Program-made: the position numbers and the translations under genes
DNA from: Pseudomonadota bacterium
Lineage (GTDB): Bacteria > Pseudomonadota > Gammaproteobacteria > Xanthomonadales > Xanthomonadaceae
Length of the DNA stretch: 19,023 nucleotides
Assembly (NCBI GenBank): GCA_023399815.1
Contig: JAEWOJ010000176.1
Span: 1-19,023 of the forward strand
Direction: 5' to 3'
The notes under the pieces: generated by a model
Told to the model about the DNA's origin: nothing
The model's input: only the letters and a program-made list of their open reading frames with translations
Database searches by the model: none
In this document: positions 8,724 to 15,108 of the stretch, piece after piece
Layout of the letters: each line of letters starts with the position of its first letter
How positions within the stretch are numbered: position 1 is the stretch's first letter

Positions 8724-8762
8724 CCTCACCCCAACCTCTCTCGTCGGAGGAAGAGGGGCTTC
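8724..8762. repeat. CCTCACCCCAA / GGAAGAGGGGCTTC repeat, copy 1
   Basis: CCTCACCCCAA (8724-8734) is followed 14 bases later by GGAAGAGGGGCTTC (8749-8762). CCTCT (8735-8739) can pair with AGAGG (8752-8756). The same two modules recur at 14038-14048 and 14135-14148. Such elements are common between genes in Xanthomonadaceae genomes, by recollection. Here it occupies the 133-base gap between yccS and the transporter-acyltransferase gene. Confidence 0.65.
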
Positions 8763-8835
8763 GAGCGCGGCGGGAGAAGGCGACACCAGCCACCCGACTC
8801 CTGCTAAGGTGCCGCGCAGGACGCAAGGAGACCCG

Positions 8836-10725
8836 ATGGCCGGCCACACCCAGTTCGCGCTGCTGCGGCAGCGCCGCTTCCTGCCGTTCTTCATCGTCCA
8901 GGCGCTGGGCGCCTTCAACGACAACGTGTACCGCCAGGCCATCATCGGCCTGCTGTTCTTCCTCGGCGTGAGTACCAAAGAGCGCAGCATCTACGCCATG
9001 CTCGCCCCGGCGATCTTCATCCTGCCCTACTTCCTGTTCTCCGCGCTGGCCGGCCAGTTCGCCGAAAAACTCGAGAAGCAGCGGCTGATCGTCATCACCA
9101 CCACGATGGAGATCGTGATCATGTCGCTGGCGGCGCTGGGCTTCCTCGCCCAGAGCATGCCGGTGCTGCTGGTGGCGCTGTTCTGCACCGGCCTGCAATC
9201 CACCCTGTTCGGGCCGGTGAAGTATTCGGTGCTGCCCTCCATCCTCAAGCCGGAGGAACTGACCGGCGGCAACGGCCTGGTCGAGATGGGCACCTCCCTC
9301 TCCATCCTCGGCGGCATGATCGCCGGCGGCATGATCTTCACCCTGGCCGGCAGCCACGGCCCGGTCGTCGCGGCGGTGGCGGTGATCGCGCTGGCGGTGG
9401 CCGGCAACACCGCCGCGCGGATGATCCCGAAGATGGACGCCGGCGCGCCCGGGCTGAAGATGGACTGGAACCCGCTGTCCGAATCGCTGGCCGTGCTGCG
9501 CATGGCCAGGAAGCAGAAGGCGGTGCGCAACGCGGTGCTGGGCGTGTCCTGGTTCTGGTTCGTCGGCACCATCCTGACCTCGCAGCTGCCGGCCTATGCC
9601 GAGGTCAACCTGGGCGGCGGCTCGACCCTGTACATCTTCGCCCTGGCGCTGTTCTCGGTGGGCACCGGCACCGGCTCGCTGCTGTGCGAGAAGCTGTCCG
9701 GACGCACCGTCGAGATCGGCCTGGTGCCGCTGGGCGCGTTCGGCATGAGCGCGTTCCTGTTCGACCTGTACTTCGCCCGCACCGGCGCGGTGGCGGCGAG
9801 CGGGCTGGACGTTGTCGGCTTCCTGCGCCAGCCCGGCAGCCTGCGCATCGTCGTCGACCTGCTCGGCATCGGCCTGTTCACCGGCTTCTTCGTGGTGCCG
9901 CTGTTCGCGCTGATCCAGAGCCGCACGCCGAAATCGGAGATGTCGCGCGTGTTCGCCGCGCTGAACATCCAGAACTCGGGCTTCATCGTGCTGGCGGCGA
10001 TGACCGGGCTGCTCACCCAGAGCCTGCTGGGCTGGAGCGTGCCGCAGCTGTTCCTGGCGCTGGCCATCGCCAACGTGCTGGTGGCCGCGTACATCTTCAG
10101 CATCGTGCCCGAGTTCCTGATGCGCTTCCTGAGCTGGGTGATGGTGCGCACGCTGTACCGCCTGCGCCCGGTGGGCATCGAGGAGCACGTGCCCGACGAG
10201 GGCGCCGCGCTGCTCGTCTGCAACCACGTCAGCTACATGGACGCGCTGATCCTGTCGGCGGTGGTCCCGCGCCCGGTGCGCTTCGTCATGTACTACCGGA
10301 TCTTCAACATCCCGGTGATGCGCTGGATCTTCCGCACCGCCAAGGCCATTCCCATCGCCAGCCCCAGGGAGGACGCCGAGCTGATGCAGCGCGCGTTCGA
10401 CGCGGTGGACGCGGCGCTGGCCGAGGGCGAGCTGGTGTGCATCTTCCCCGAGGGCGCATTGACCCGCGACGGCGAGATGGCCGCGTTCAAGTCCGGCGTG
10501 GAAAAGATCCTCGCCCGGCGCCCGGTGCCGGTGGTGCCGCTGGCGCTGAAGGGCATGTGGGCCAGCATGTGGAGCCGGCGCGACACGCGGCTGGGAAGGA
10601 TGCGGGTACCGCGCCGTTTCCGCGCCCATGTCGAGGTGGCTGCCGGCCCGCCGGTCGACGGCGCCGCTACCGACGCCGCCCGGCTGGAAGCCCTGGTGCG
10701 GGCATTGCGCGGCGAGGCTGCCTGA
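8836..10725 (+). CDS. LplT-like lysophospholipid transporter fused to PlsC-like acyltransferase
   Basis: A 629-aa fusion. Residues 1 to about 430 form a major-facilitator transporter of the LplT type: ALGAFNDNVYRQAIIGLLFFLG, then PYFLFSALAGQFAEKLEKQR and GPVKYSVLPSIL, with about twelve hydrophobic segments. Residues about 440-629 form a glycerolipid acyltransferase: NHVSYMDAL gives the HX4D motif (H464, D469), and FPEG (537-540) is followed by ALTRDGEMAAFKSGVEKI. In enterobacteria LplT returns lysophospholipid to the inner leaflet and Aas re-acylates it using an acyl-ACP synthetase domain. Here that AMP-binding synthetase domain is absent, so the acyl donor would be acyl-CoA or acyl-ACP made elsewhere. 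The start is well supported by AAGGAG 5 bases before the ATG at 8836. Confidence 0.9.
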   Translation: MAGHTQFALLRQRRFLPFFIVQALGAFNDNVYRQAIIGLLFFLGVSTKERSIYAMLAPAIFILPYFLFSALAGQFAEKLEKQRLIVITTTMEIVIMSLAALGFLAQSMPVLLVALFCTGLQSTLFGPVKYSVLPSILKPEELTGGNGLVEMGTSLSILGGMIAGGMIFTLAGSHGPVVAAVAVIALAVAGNTAARMIPKMDAGAPGLKMDWNPLSESLAVLRMARKQKAVRNAVLGVSWFWFVGTILTSQLPAYAEVNLGGGSTLYIFALALFSVGTGTGSLLCEKLSGRTVEIGLVPLGAFGMSAFLFDLYFARTGAVAASGLDVVGFLRQPGSLRIVVDLLGIGLFTGFFVVPLFALIQSRTPKSEMSRVFAALNIQNSGFIVLAAMTGLLTQSLLGWSVPQLFLALAIANVLVAAYIFSIVPEFLMRFLSWVMVRTLYRLRPVGIEEHVPDEGAALLVCNHVSYMDALILSAVVPRPVRFVMYYRIFNIPVMRWIFRTAKAIPIASPREDAELMQRAFDAVDAALAEGELVCIFPEGALTRDGEMAAFKSGVEKILARRPVPVVPLALKGMWASMWSRRDTRLGRMRVPRRFRAHVEVAAGPPVDGAATDAARLEALVRALRGEAA

Positions 10726-10733
10726 AGCTCCGC

Positions 10734-10762
10734 TTTACCCGGCACGGGGCACTGGCTACGCT
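10734..10762 (+). promoter_or_regulatory. possible promoter of the small membrane-protein cluster
   Basis: TTTACC (10734-10739) and TACGCT (10757-10762) are spaced by 17 bases, directly after the transporter-acyltransferase stop and 54 bases before the TM2-like gene. Matches to sigma-70 consensus are only 4/6 and 3/6, so the call rests mainly on spacing and position. Confidence 0.3.
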
Positions 10763-10816
10763 AGCCTCCATACGGCTGCAGGGAACGCATGGCAGTCCTA
10801 CCCAACCCGAGGAACC

Positions 10817-11134
10817 ATGGACAACAGCCCGCCGCCTCTGGCCGCACCGCCCCCGCAGCAGGTGCACCACTACTACCACCCGCAGAAGTCCGGCGGCGTG
10901 GCGGCCCTGCTGGAAGTGCTGCCGGGCCTGTTCCTGCAGACCTTCGGCATCGGCCACATGTATGCCGGCAACGTCGGCACCGGGCTGGTCATCATGTTCG
11001 GTTACTGGGCGCTGACCTTCGTCAACGTCCTGCTCTGCTTCGTCTTCATCGGTTTCATCACCTGGCCGCTGTGCTGGGTGGCCGCCATGATCCTCTCGTC
11101 GCTGACCGCGGCGAATGCCTGCAAGTCGCGCTGA
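10817..11134 (+). CDS. small TM2-like membrane protein
   Basis: A 105-aa predicted inner-membrane protein. The first 25 residues are rich in proline, glutamine, histidine and tyrosine (PPPLAAPPPQQVHHYYHPQ) and probably cytosolic. The hydrophobic part (28-98) has the TM2-domain outline: LLEVLPGLFLQTFGIGHMYAGNVGTGLVIMFGYW, then a second hydrophobic stretch FVNVLLCFVFIGFITWPLCWVAAMI. TM2 domains pair two helices around a short turn with GxGxxY-type residues; their bacterial function is unknown. GAGGAA lies just before the ATG. It is followed 21 bases later by the CD225-like gene and then DUF2752, which suggests an operon. Confidence 0.8.
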   Translation: MDNSPPPLAAPPPQQVHHYYHPQKSGGVAALLEVLPGLFLQTFGIGHMYAGNVGTGLVIMFGYWALTFVNVLLCFVFIGFITWPLCWVAAMILSSLTAANACKSR

Positions 11135-11155
11135 TTTTTCAACAAGGAGCCTTCA

Positions 11156-11437
11156 GTGAATACCAGCAGTCCCGTCGTTTCCAACAACCTCGTCTGGGCG
11201 ATCCTGTCCACCCTGTTCTGCTGCCTGCCGCTGGGCATCGTGTCGATCATCCATGCGGCCAAGGTCAACGGCCTGCTGGCCGCCGGCGATGTCGCCGGTG
11301 CCCGCGACGCCGCCGAGAAGGCCAAGAAGTGGGCCATCTGGTCGGCGCTGGCCTGGGTCGTGCTGGTCGTGCTGTACCTCCTGTTCTTCTTCGTGCTCGG
11401 CATCGGCGGCGCGATGAGCGGCGGTTCCAGCTACTGA
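11156..11437 (+). CDS. CD225/dispanin (IFITM-like) membrane protein
   Basis: A 93-aa protein matching the CD225 pattern. An N-terminal amphipathic or re-entrant hydrophobic segment NNLVWAILSTLFCCLPLGIVSIIHAAKVN (10-38) carries two adjacent cysteines (22-23) where eukaryotic IFITM proteins have acylated cysteines. A short loop LLAAGDVAGARDAAEKAKKWAIWS follows, then one transmembrane helix (about 60-84) and a short glycine/serine tail. Eukaryotic relatives stiffen membranes against virus entry; bacterial roles are not established. The start codon is GTG, supported by AAGGAG 6 bases upstream and by the loss of the family N-terminus if a later start were used. It belongs to the TM2-CD225-DUF2752 cluster. 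Confidence 0.88.
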   Translation: MNTSSPVVSNNLVWAILSTLFCCLPLGIVSIIHAAKVNGLLAAGDVAGARDAAEKAKKWAIWSALAWVVLVVLYLLFFFVLGIGGAMSGGSSY

Positions 11438-11450
11438 CGCGTACACAGCG

Positions 11451-11474
11451 GGCCGGTCGCCCCGGCGGCCGGCC
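11451..11474 (+). terminator. hairpin after the CD225 gene
   Basis: GGCCGG (11451-11456) pairs with CCGGCC (11469-11474), followed by TGCCGTCCTTTCGTTT, which is only moderately T-rich. It could attenuate transcription between the CD225 gene and the DUF2752 gene. Confidence 0.35.
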
Positions 11475-11492
11475 TGCCGTCCTTTCGTTTCC

Positions 11493-11909
11493 ATGAAGTT
11501 TCCGCAGCGATTGTTCCGTCACGCGCCCCTGGCGGCGATGGGCGCCCTGGGCCTGGGAGCGGCGGTCGTACTGGGCCGGATCGATCCCAACCAGCCCGGC
11601 AACCCGCTTCCCGCCTGCCCGTTCCATGCCCTGACCGGCATCTGGTGTCCCGGTTGCGGCAGTACCCGCTGCCTGCACGCCCTGCTCCACCTCGACCTGC
11701 CGCAGGCCATGGCGATGAATCCCCTGCTGGTGCTCTCGATCGCGCCCATGCTGGTGATGGCCCTGCATGGTTCCGGCCTGTGGCCCGCGAAGCTGCAGCC
11801 GCTGGTGCGGCTGGTCGCGCGACCGATGCTCTGGATGGTGGTGATCGTGGGCTACTGGGTTGCCCGCAACCTGCCCTGGTACCCGTTCAACCTGCTGGCA
11901 CCGGGCTGA
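11493..11909 (+). CDS. DUF2752-family membrane protein
   Basis: A 138-aa predicted inner-membrane protein of unknown function. The DUF2752 core is clear: CPFHALTGIWCPGCGSTRCLHALLHLDLPQAMAMNPL (42-78), with cysteines at 42, 52, 55 and 60 that could bind metal or form disulfides. Hydrophobic segments lie at about 13-28, 77-92 and 112-124. The C-terminus reads ARNLPWYPFNLLAPG. DUF2752 genes often neighbour TM2-domain genes in bacteria, as here. The ATG at 11493 gives the full family length, but no ribosome site is seen before it (TTTCGTTTCC), so translation may be weak or coupled. A remnant of a second copy of its 3' end lies downstream. Confidence 0.88.
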   Translation: MKFPQRLFRHAPLAAMGALGLGAAVVLGRIDPNQPGNPLPACPFHALTGIWCPGCGSTRCLHALLHLDLPQAMAMNPLLVLSIAPMLVMALHGSGLWPAKLQPLVRLVARPMLWMVVIVGYWVARNLPWYPFNLLAPG

Positions 11910-11991
11910 AATCCGCTACAGCGCGGTGGCATCTCCACGCACGGCGACGCGGCACGCTCCATTCGCGCCTCCCTGCCTGTGAGGCGAGGAT

Positions 11992-12030
11992 CGCAATCTG
12001 CCGTGGTATCCGCTCGACCTGCCGGGCTGA
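11992..12030 (+). pseudogene. 3' remnant of a second DUF2752 gene
   Basis: The codons read RNLPWYPLDLPG then TGA, nearly repeating the end of the upstream gene (RNLPWYPFNLLAPG then TGA, 11865-11909). Of the first ten aligned codons, RNLPWYP and the final L are unchanged. The base differences are mostly third-position (AAT/AAC, CCG/CCC, TAT/TAC), which looks like divergence under protein constraint rather than a fresh copy. Upstream in this frame a TGA at 11980-11982 closes it after a few codons, and 11910-11991 shows no further similarity to the gene. This looks like the tail of a deleted tandem paralogue. Confidence 0.65.
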
Positions 12031-12045
12031 TCGGCCGGCGCGGAT

Positions 12046-12933
12046 TCACCCCACCCAGCCGGCGATGATCAGCAACGCCAGCAGCGCCATCCACAGCAGC
12101 AGCATGCGCCAGACCATGCTCATCGCATCGCGCAGCTCGGGGTGGCGCTCGGCATGCGGCACCAGCCCGGCCTGACGCGCGTCCTCGGCATCCTCGGCCA
12201 GTTCCATGCCCACGCCGGCGCGCGCGGCTTCCCCCAGGAAACCCAGGTCCAGCGCCCAGCGGCTGCCGCCGGCACGGCGCCAGGCCGAGAACACCGTGTC
12301 GAAATTGCCGACCAGCGCCATCGACAGCGTCATCAGCTGCGCCACCGGCCATTCCAGCACCGCCAGCGCCCAGGCGCCGCCCGCGCGACTGCCGGCGGCC
12401 ACGAGCGCCGACTGCGGTCCCTGTACCGCCTGCACCAGCAGGCGATACAGCACCGCGCCCAGCGGCCCCAGCAGCAGGAACCAGAACAGCGGCGCGAACC
12501 AGCGCCGCAGGCCATTGAACAGGGTCGCATCGACCAGCGTCGGCGCATCCTCGCGCAGGCTGCCGCCGGCGGCCTGCAACTGCGCGACCGCCGCCTCGTG
12601 GCTGGCCGCATCCTCGGCATCGATCACCGCTTCGACATCCCGGTCCAGGTCGCGCGGCCCCCAGCACAGCGCGAGCACCGCGATCCCGAACAGCAACGCC
12701 GGCAAGCCGTAGAGGAGTCCGGCCAGCAGCCATTGCACGGCCGCGGCCAGCAGCACGCAGGGCACGATCGCCAACGCCAGCCCGAAGCGGCCCGACGCCG
12801 CCTCGCCGCCGTGCGCCTGCAGCCAGCCGAGCCAGCGCCCAAACCAGCGCCAGTCGCGCAGGGCCGCCATCGGCACCGGCGCCAGGTGGCCCAGGACCAG
12901 CGCCGCGATCACTGCTACCAGGGTCGTGAACAT
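12046..12933 (-). CDS. ampE: AmpE-like inner-membrane protein
   Basis: A 295-aa membrane protein resembling AmpE (E. coli 284 aa), a putative sensor or accessory protein linked with AmpD in beta-lactamase regulation, whose biochemical role is uncertain. The start MFTTLVAVIAALVLGHL matches the AmpE N-terminus. A central membrane block LFNGLRRWFAPLFWFLLLGPLGAVLYRLLVQAVQ aligns with the E. coli core containing APLFW. The C-terminus is a final helix MLLLWMALLALLIIAGWVG. GGAG stands about 8 bases before the ATG at 12933; the longer frame upstream is not family-like. No ampD gene is adjacent. The gene lies 76 bases downstream of nudC on the same strand. Confidence 0.82.
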   Translation of the reverse strand: MFTTLVAVIAALVLGHLAPVPMAALRDWRWFGRWLGWLQAHGGEAASGRFGLALAIVPCVLLAAAVQWLLAGLLYGLPALLFGIAVLALCWGPRDLDRDVEAVIDAEDAASHEAAVAQLQAAGGSLREDAPTLVDATLFNGLRRWFAPLFWFLLLGPLGAVLYRLLVQAVQGPQSALVAAGSRAGGAWALAVLEWPVAQLMTLSMALVGNFDTVFSAWRRAGGSRWALDLGFLGEAARAGVGMELAEDAEDARQAGLVPHAERHPELRDAMSMVWRMLLLWMALLALLIIAGWVG

Positions 12934-13009
12934 GCGAATCCTCCGGGCCACGATTGTAGGCACTGCAATGGCCGCGCATGCGGATGCCCACGGCGGCCGG
13001 TCGCCGTCC

Positions 13010-13915
13010 TCATGCCTGCTGGCGCCGATACCAGTCCTCGATCAGCGAGCGCGCGATCGAGATGCGCGGCGACAGCAGGATGCCCTGGCCGTCGTCGTCC
13101 TGTTCGCGGCGCAGCGCCGCGCCCACCTCCTCGGCATCGAACCAGCGCGCCTCCTCCAGTTCGCCATCCACGCGCGGCACGTCGCCATGCGCGGTGGCGC
13201 GGAAGCCCACCATCAGCGCTCCGGGGAAAGGCCAGGGCTGCGTGCCGAGATAGTCGGCCCGGATCACCCGGACCCGGGTTTCCTCGAACACCTCGCGCGC
13301 CACGGTCTGCTCGAAGGTTTCTCCCGGCTCGACGAAGCCGGCCAGTACCGACCAGCGCCGCGGCGCCCAGCTGGACTGGCGCCCCAGCAACAGGCGGCCG
13401 TCATGTTCGACCGCGACGATGACCGCCGGGTCCACCCGCGGATAGTGTTCGGTGCCGCACTGCCCGCAGCGGCCGATGAAGCCGCCCCGCCCGAACGCGA
13501 CGGTGGCGCCGCAGACGCCGCAGAAACGGTTGCGCGAATGCCAGTACGACATGCCGCGCGCGTAGCAGAACACGCCCGCGACATCGGCCGGCCATTCGGC
13601 CGCCGCGCGGCGCAGGTCGAGCCGTCCCGGCGCCTGCGCCGTGACCATGGCCGCCTCGACCACGAACCACGCGCGCTCGGCCTGCATACCTAGGAAGATG
13701 GCCGCGCCAGGGCCGCCGCCCAGTTCGCGGCCGCTGGTCAGGAACGGTTGGCCGGCCGCGTCGGCGAAGGCGGTGCCATCGGCGTCGAGCACCAGCACCC
13801 GGGCGTCGGGCCACAGCCGCGCCAGCGCGTCGGCGTCGTCGCGCAGCGCATCGGCGCGGTCCAGCGGCGCACCGGCGAAGGCGTATCCGGCGAGGGAAGG
13901 AAAGGAATCGGGCAT
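13010..13915 (-). CDS. nudC: NudC, NAD(H) pyrophosphatase / RNA deNADding enzyme
   Basis: Nudix hydrolase that cleaves NADH and removes NAD caps from RNA, cytosolic. The protein is 301 aa, somewhat longer than E. coli NudC (257). A divergent N-terminal domain (1-120) is followed by a zinc ribbon with C132, C135, C150 and C153. The Nudix box runs from G193 to V215 with E199, R207, E208, E211 and E212. The NADH-specificity motif QPWPFP is at 226-231 and YPRVDPAVIVAV at 159-169. The usual glycine near the end of the Nudix box is arginine (R214). The ATG at 13915 gives MPDSFPSLAGYAFAG; an upstream in-frame start at 13969 is less likely. No strong ribosome site is seen. Confidence 0.92.
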   Translation of the reverse strand: MPDSFPSLAGYAFAGAPLDRADALRDDADALARLWPDARVLVLDADGTAFADAAGQPFLTSGRELGGGPGAAIFLGMQAERAWFVVEAAMVTAQAPGRLDLRRAAAEWPADVAGVFCYARGMSYWHSRNRFCGVCGATVAFGRGGFIGRCGQCGTEHYPRVDPAVIVAVEHDGRLLLGRQSSWAPRRWSVLAGFVEPGETFEQTVAREVFEETRVRVIRADYLGTQPWPFPGALMVGFRATAHGDVPRVDGELEEARWFDAEEVGAALRREQDDDGQGILLSPRISIARSLIEDWYRRQQA

Positions 13916-14037
13916 CGTCCAGAGCGTGCCGGCAAAGCGTGGCCATCGCAAGCGGCACAGGCTGCGCATTCACTGCTGCAGAAAGAATCACGCGTGAAAG
14001 CCCCGTGCAATTCAACAGTGGGAGGCTGTGCCCCGCT

Positions 14038-14148
14038 CCTCACCCCAATCCCCGTTCCGCGCCCCGGCCCTTGCGCAAGGGCGCTCGTGAGGCAGCGAAC
14101 CGGTGGTTCGCAAACATGCCCCTCTCACCCTCGAGGAAGAGGGGCTTC
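14038..14148. repeat. CCTCACCCCAA / GGAAGAGGGGCTTC repeat, copy 2, interrupted
   Basis: The two modules seen at 8724-8762 recur as CCTCACCCCAA (14038-14048) and GGAAGAGGGGCTTC (14135-14148), but 86 bases apart instead of 14. The interval holds a perfect 16-base palindrome (14067-14082, GCCCTTGC/GCAAGGGC), a 7-bp hairpin (GCGAACC 14095-14101, GGTTCGC 14105-14111) and an 8-bp stem GCCCCTCT (14118-14125) with AGAGGGGC (14138-14145). The simplest reading is a small palindromic element inserted into an older repeat. Confidence 0.6.
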
Positions 14149-14202
14149 ACGGGCAAAAGCGCATTGCCCGGCGGTAAAGCAGGCGTTGCCATGCAAGGCG
14201 AG

Positions 14203-14257
<55 letters not shown>

Positions 14258-14418
14258 CGTGATTTTGCCTTTGGGCTTTTGACCTGCGGGGTGCCCTTCC
14301 GCAGCGACGGAGCCGACGGACAAGGCCCCGCAGGGGCGACGTGCACAGACGCACGTCGCTTTTCTACGCGACAGGGGCGAACCGGAAAGAGACGAAGCAC
14401 TGCTTCGCCCCGGTGAGC

Positions 14419-14444
14419 GGGCAGGCGCCTTGAGGCGCCTGCCC
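14419..14444. other. perfect 11-bp hairpin with TTGA loop
   Basis: GGGCAGGCGCC (14419-14429) and GGCGCCTGCCC (14434-14444) pair exactly around TTGA. It is the strongest stem in the window and lies mid-way through the structured block. No T-tract follows on either strand, so an intrinsic terminator is not supported. Confidence 0.8.
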
Positions 14445-14642
14445 CGGCCCCAACTGCGTCGCAGCTGGGTCGCGCAGAAAATCCCGGCGGCGGAGTGGCC
14501 CCCACGCGCGCAGCGCATGGGGCGCGAAGGCAGGGCGTGCTTGACCAGCCATCACCAGCCATTCGGCTGTTTGAAAGCGCCTCGGCTGTTGAAAAGTGCT
14601 TCTCTTGGTTACTTCCCTTTACATGAGCTAAGAGAAGTACCC

Positions 14643-14662
14643 CGCTCCCCGAAAGGGGAGCG
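14643..14662 (-). terminator. 8-bp tetraloop hairpin downstream of erpA
   Basis: CGCTCCCC (14643-14650), loop GAAA, GGGGAGCG (14655-14662). It stands 29 bases beyond the erpA stop on the minus strand and could end or protect the operon transcript. The sequence after it on that strand (GGGTACTTCTCTT) is not a clean U-run, so intrinsic termination is uncertain. Confidence 0.4.
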
Positions 14663-14690
14663 AAAGCCTTCGATCCTGGATTCTTCGGCC

Positions 14691-15077
14691 CTAGACCGAA
14701 AAGCTGCTACCGCACCCGCAGGTAGTCCGCGCATTCGGATTGCGGATCACGAACTGCGCCCCGGTCAGGCTTTCGGTGTAGTCCACCTCGGCGCCCATCA
14801 GGTACTGCAGGCTCAGCGGGTCCACCAGCAGGGTCACGCCATCGGTCACCACCGCCAGGTCGTCCTCGGCACGGTTCTCGTCGAACTCGAAGCCGTACTG
14901 GAAACCGGAGCAGCCGCCGCCCTGGATGTAGACGCGCAGGGCCAGCGCCTCGTTGCCTTCGTCGCGGATCAGCTCGTGCACCTTGGCCGCCGCGGCCGCG
15001 GTGAAGTCGAGCGGGCGGTCGAGGGACTGATAGTCGGGAGCGGCCGGGGCGCCGGGCAGGGAGACGAGCGTACTCAT
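14691..15077 (-). CDS. erpA: ErpA/HesB-type iron-sulfur cluster insertion protein
   Basis: A-type carrier that hands [Fe-S] clusters to target proteins in the cytosol. The protein is 128 aa, with a non-conserved N-terminal extension of about 20 residues compared with E. coli ErpA (114 aa). The three cluster-ligating cysteines are present: C56 in GGGCSGF and C120/C122 in the C-terminal TTCGCGSSFSV. Other family features are FTAAAAAKVHELI, LRVYIQGGGCSGFQYGFEFD and YMGAEVDYTESLTGAQFVIRNPNA (approximately, residues 92-116). The ATG at 15077 has only a weak GGGCG upstream. It lies 31 bases after the bactofilin stop on the same strand, so it is likely the last gene of a DUF6776-bactofilin-erpA transcript. 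Confidence 0.93.
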   Translation of the reverse strand: MSTLVSLPGAPAAPDYQSLDRPLDFTAAAAAKVHELIRDEGNEALALRVYIQGGGCSGFQYGFEFDENRAEDDLAVVTDGVTLLVDPLSLQYLMGAEVDYTESLTGAQFVIRNPNARTTCGCGSSFSV

Positions 15078-15108
15078 GCGCCCAGCATGGGGACGGCCGC
15101 GGCCCGAT

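Larger units (their letters stand above)
14260..14662. repeat. structured non-coding block with a chain of perfect hairpins
   Basis: About 400 bases with no credible gene but many exact inverted repeats: CTGCGG/CCGCAG (14284-14304), GCCCC/GGGGC (14325-14337), GCGACGTGC/GCACGTCGC (14336-14359), CGAAG/CTTCG (14393-14407), an 11-bp stem (14419-14444), CTTCTCTT/AAGAGAAG (14599-14637) and CGCTCCCC/GGGGAGCG with a GAAA loop (14643-14662). Short direct repeats ACCAGCCAT (14544-14552, 14554-14562) and CGGCTGTT (14564-14571, 14583-14590) also occur. Similar blocks recur between genes in Xanthomonadaceae from memory, often mis-annotated as proteins. It may be a repetitive element or a structured RNA; transcription is unproven. 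Confidence 0.6.

Noticed and set aside
8038..10629. 863-codon open frame on the minus strand
   Set aside because: It is antisense to yccS and the transporter-acyltransferase gene, has a Gln/His/Arg-rich composition typical of reverse frames of GC-rich genes, and shows no domain.
13916..14037. A small gene between nudC and the repeat region
   Set aside because: No frame has a ribosome site or a protein-like translation. I see only short inverted bits and the nudC leader here.
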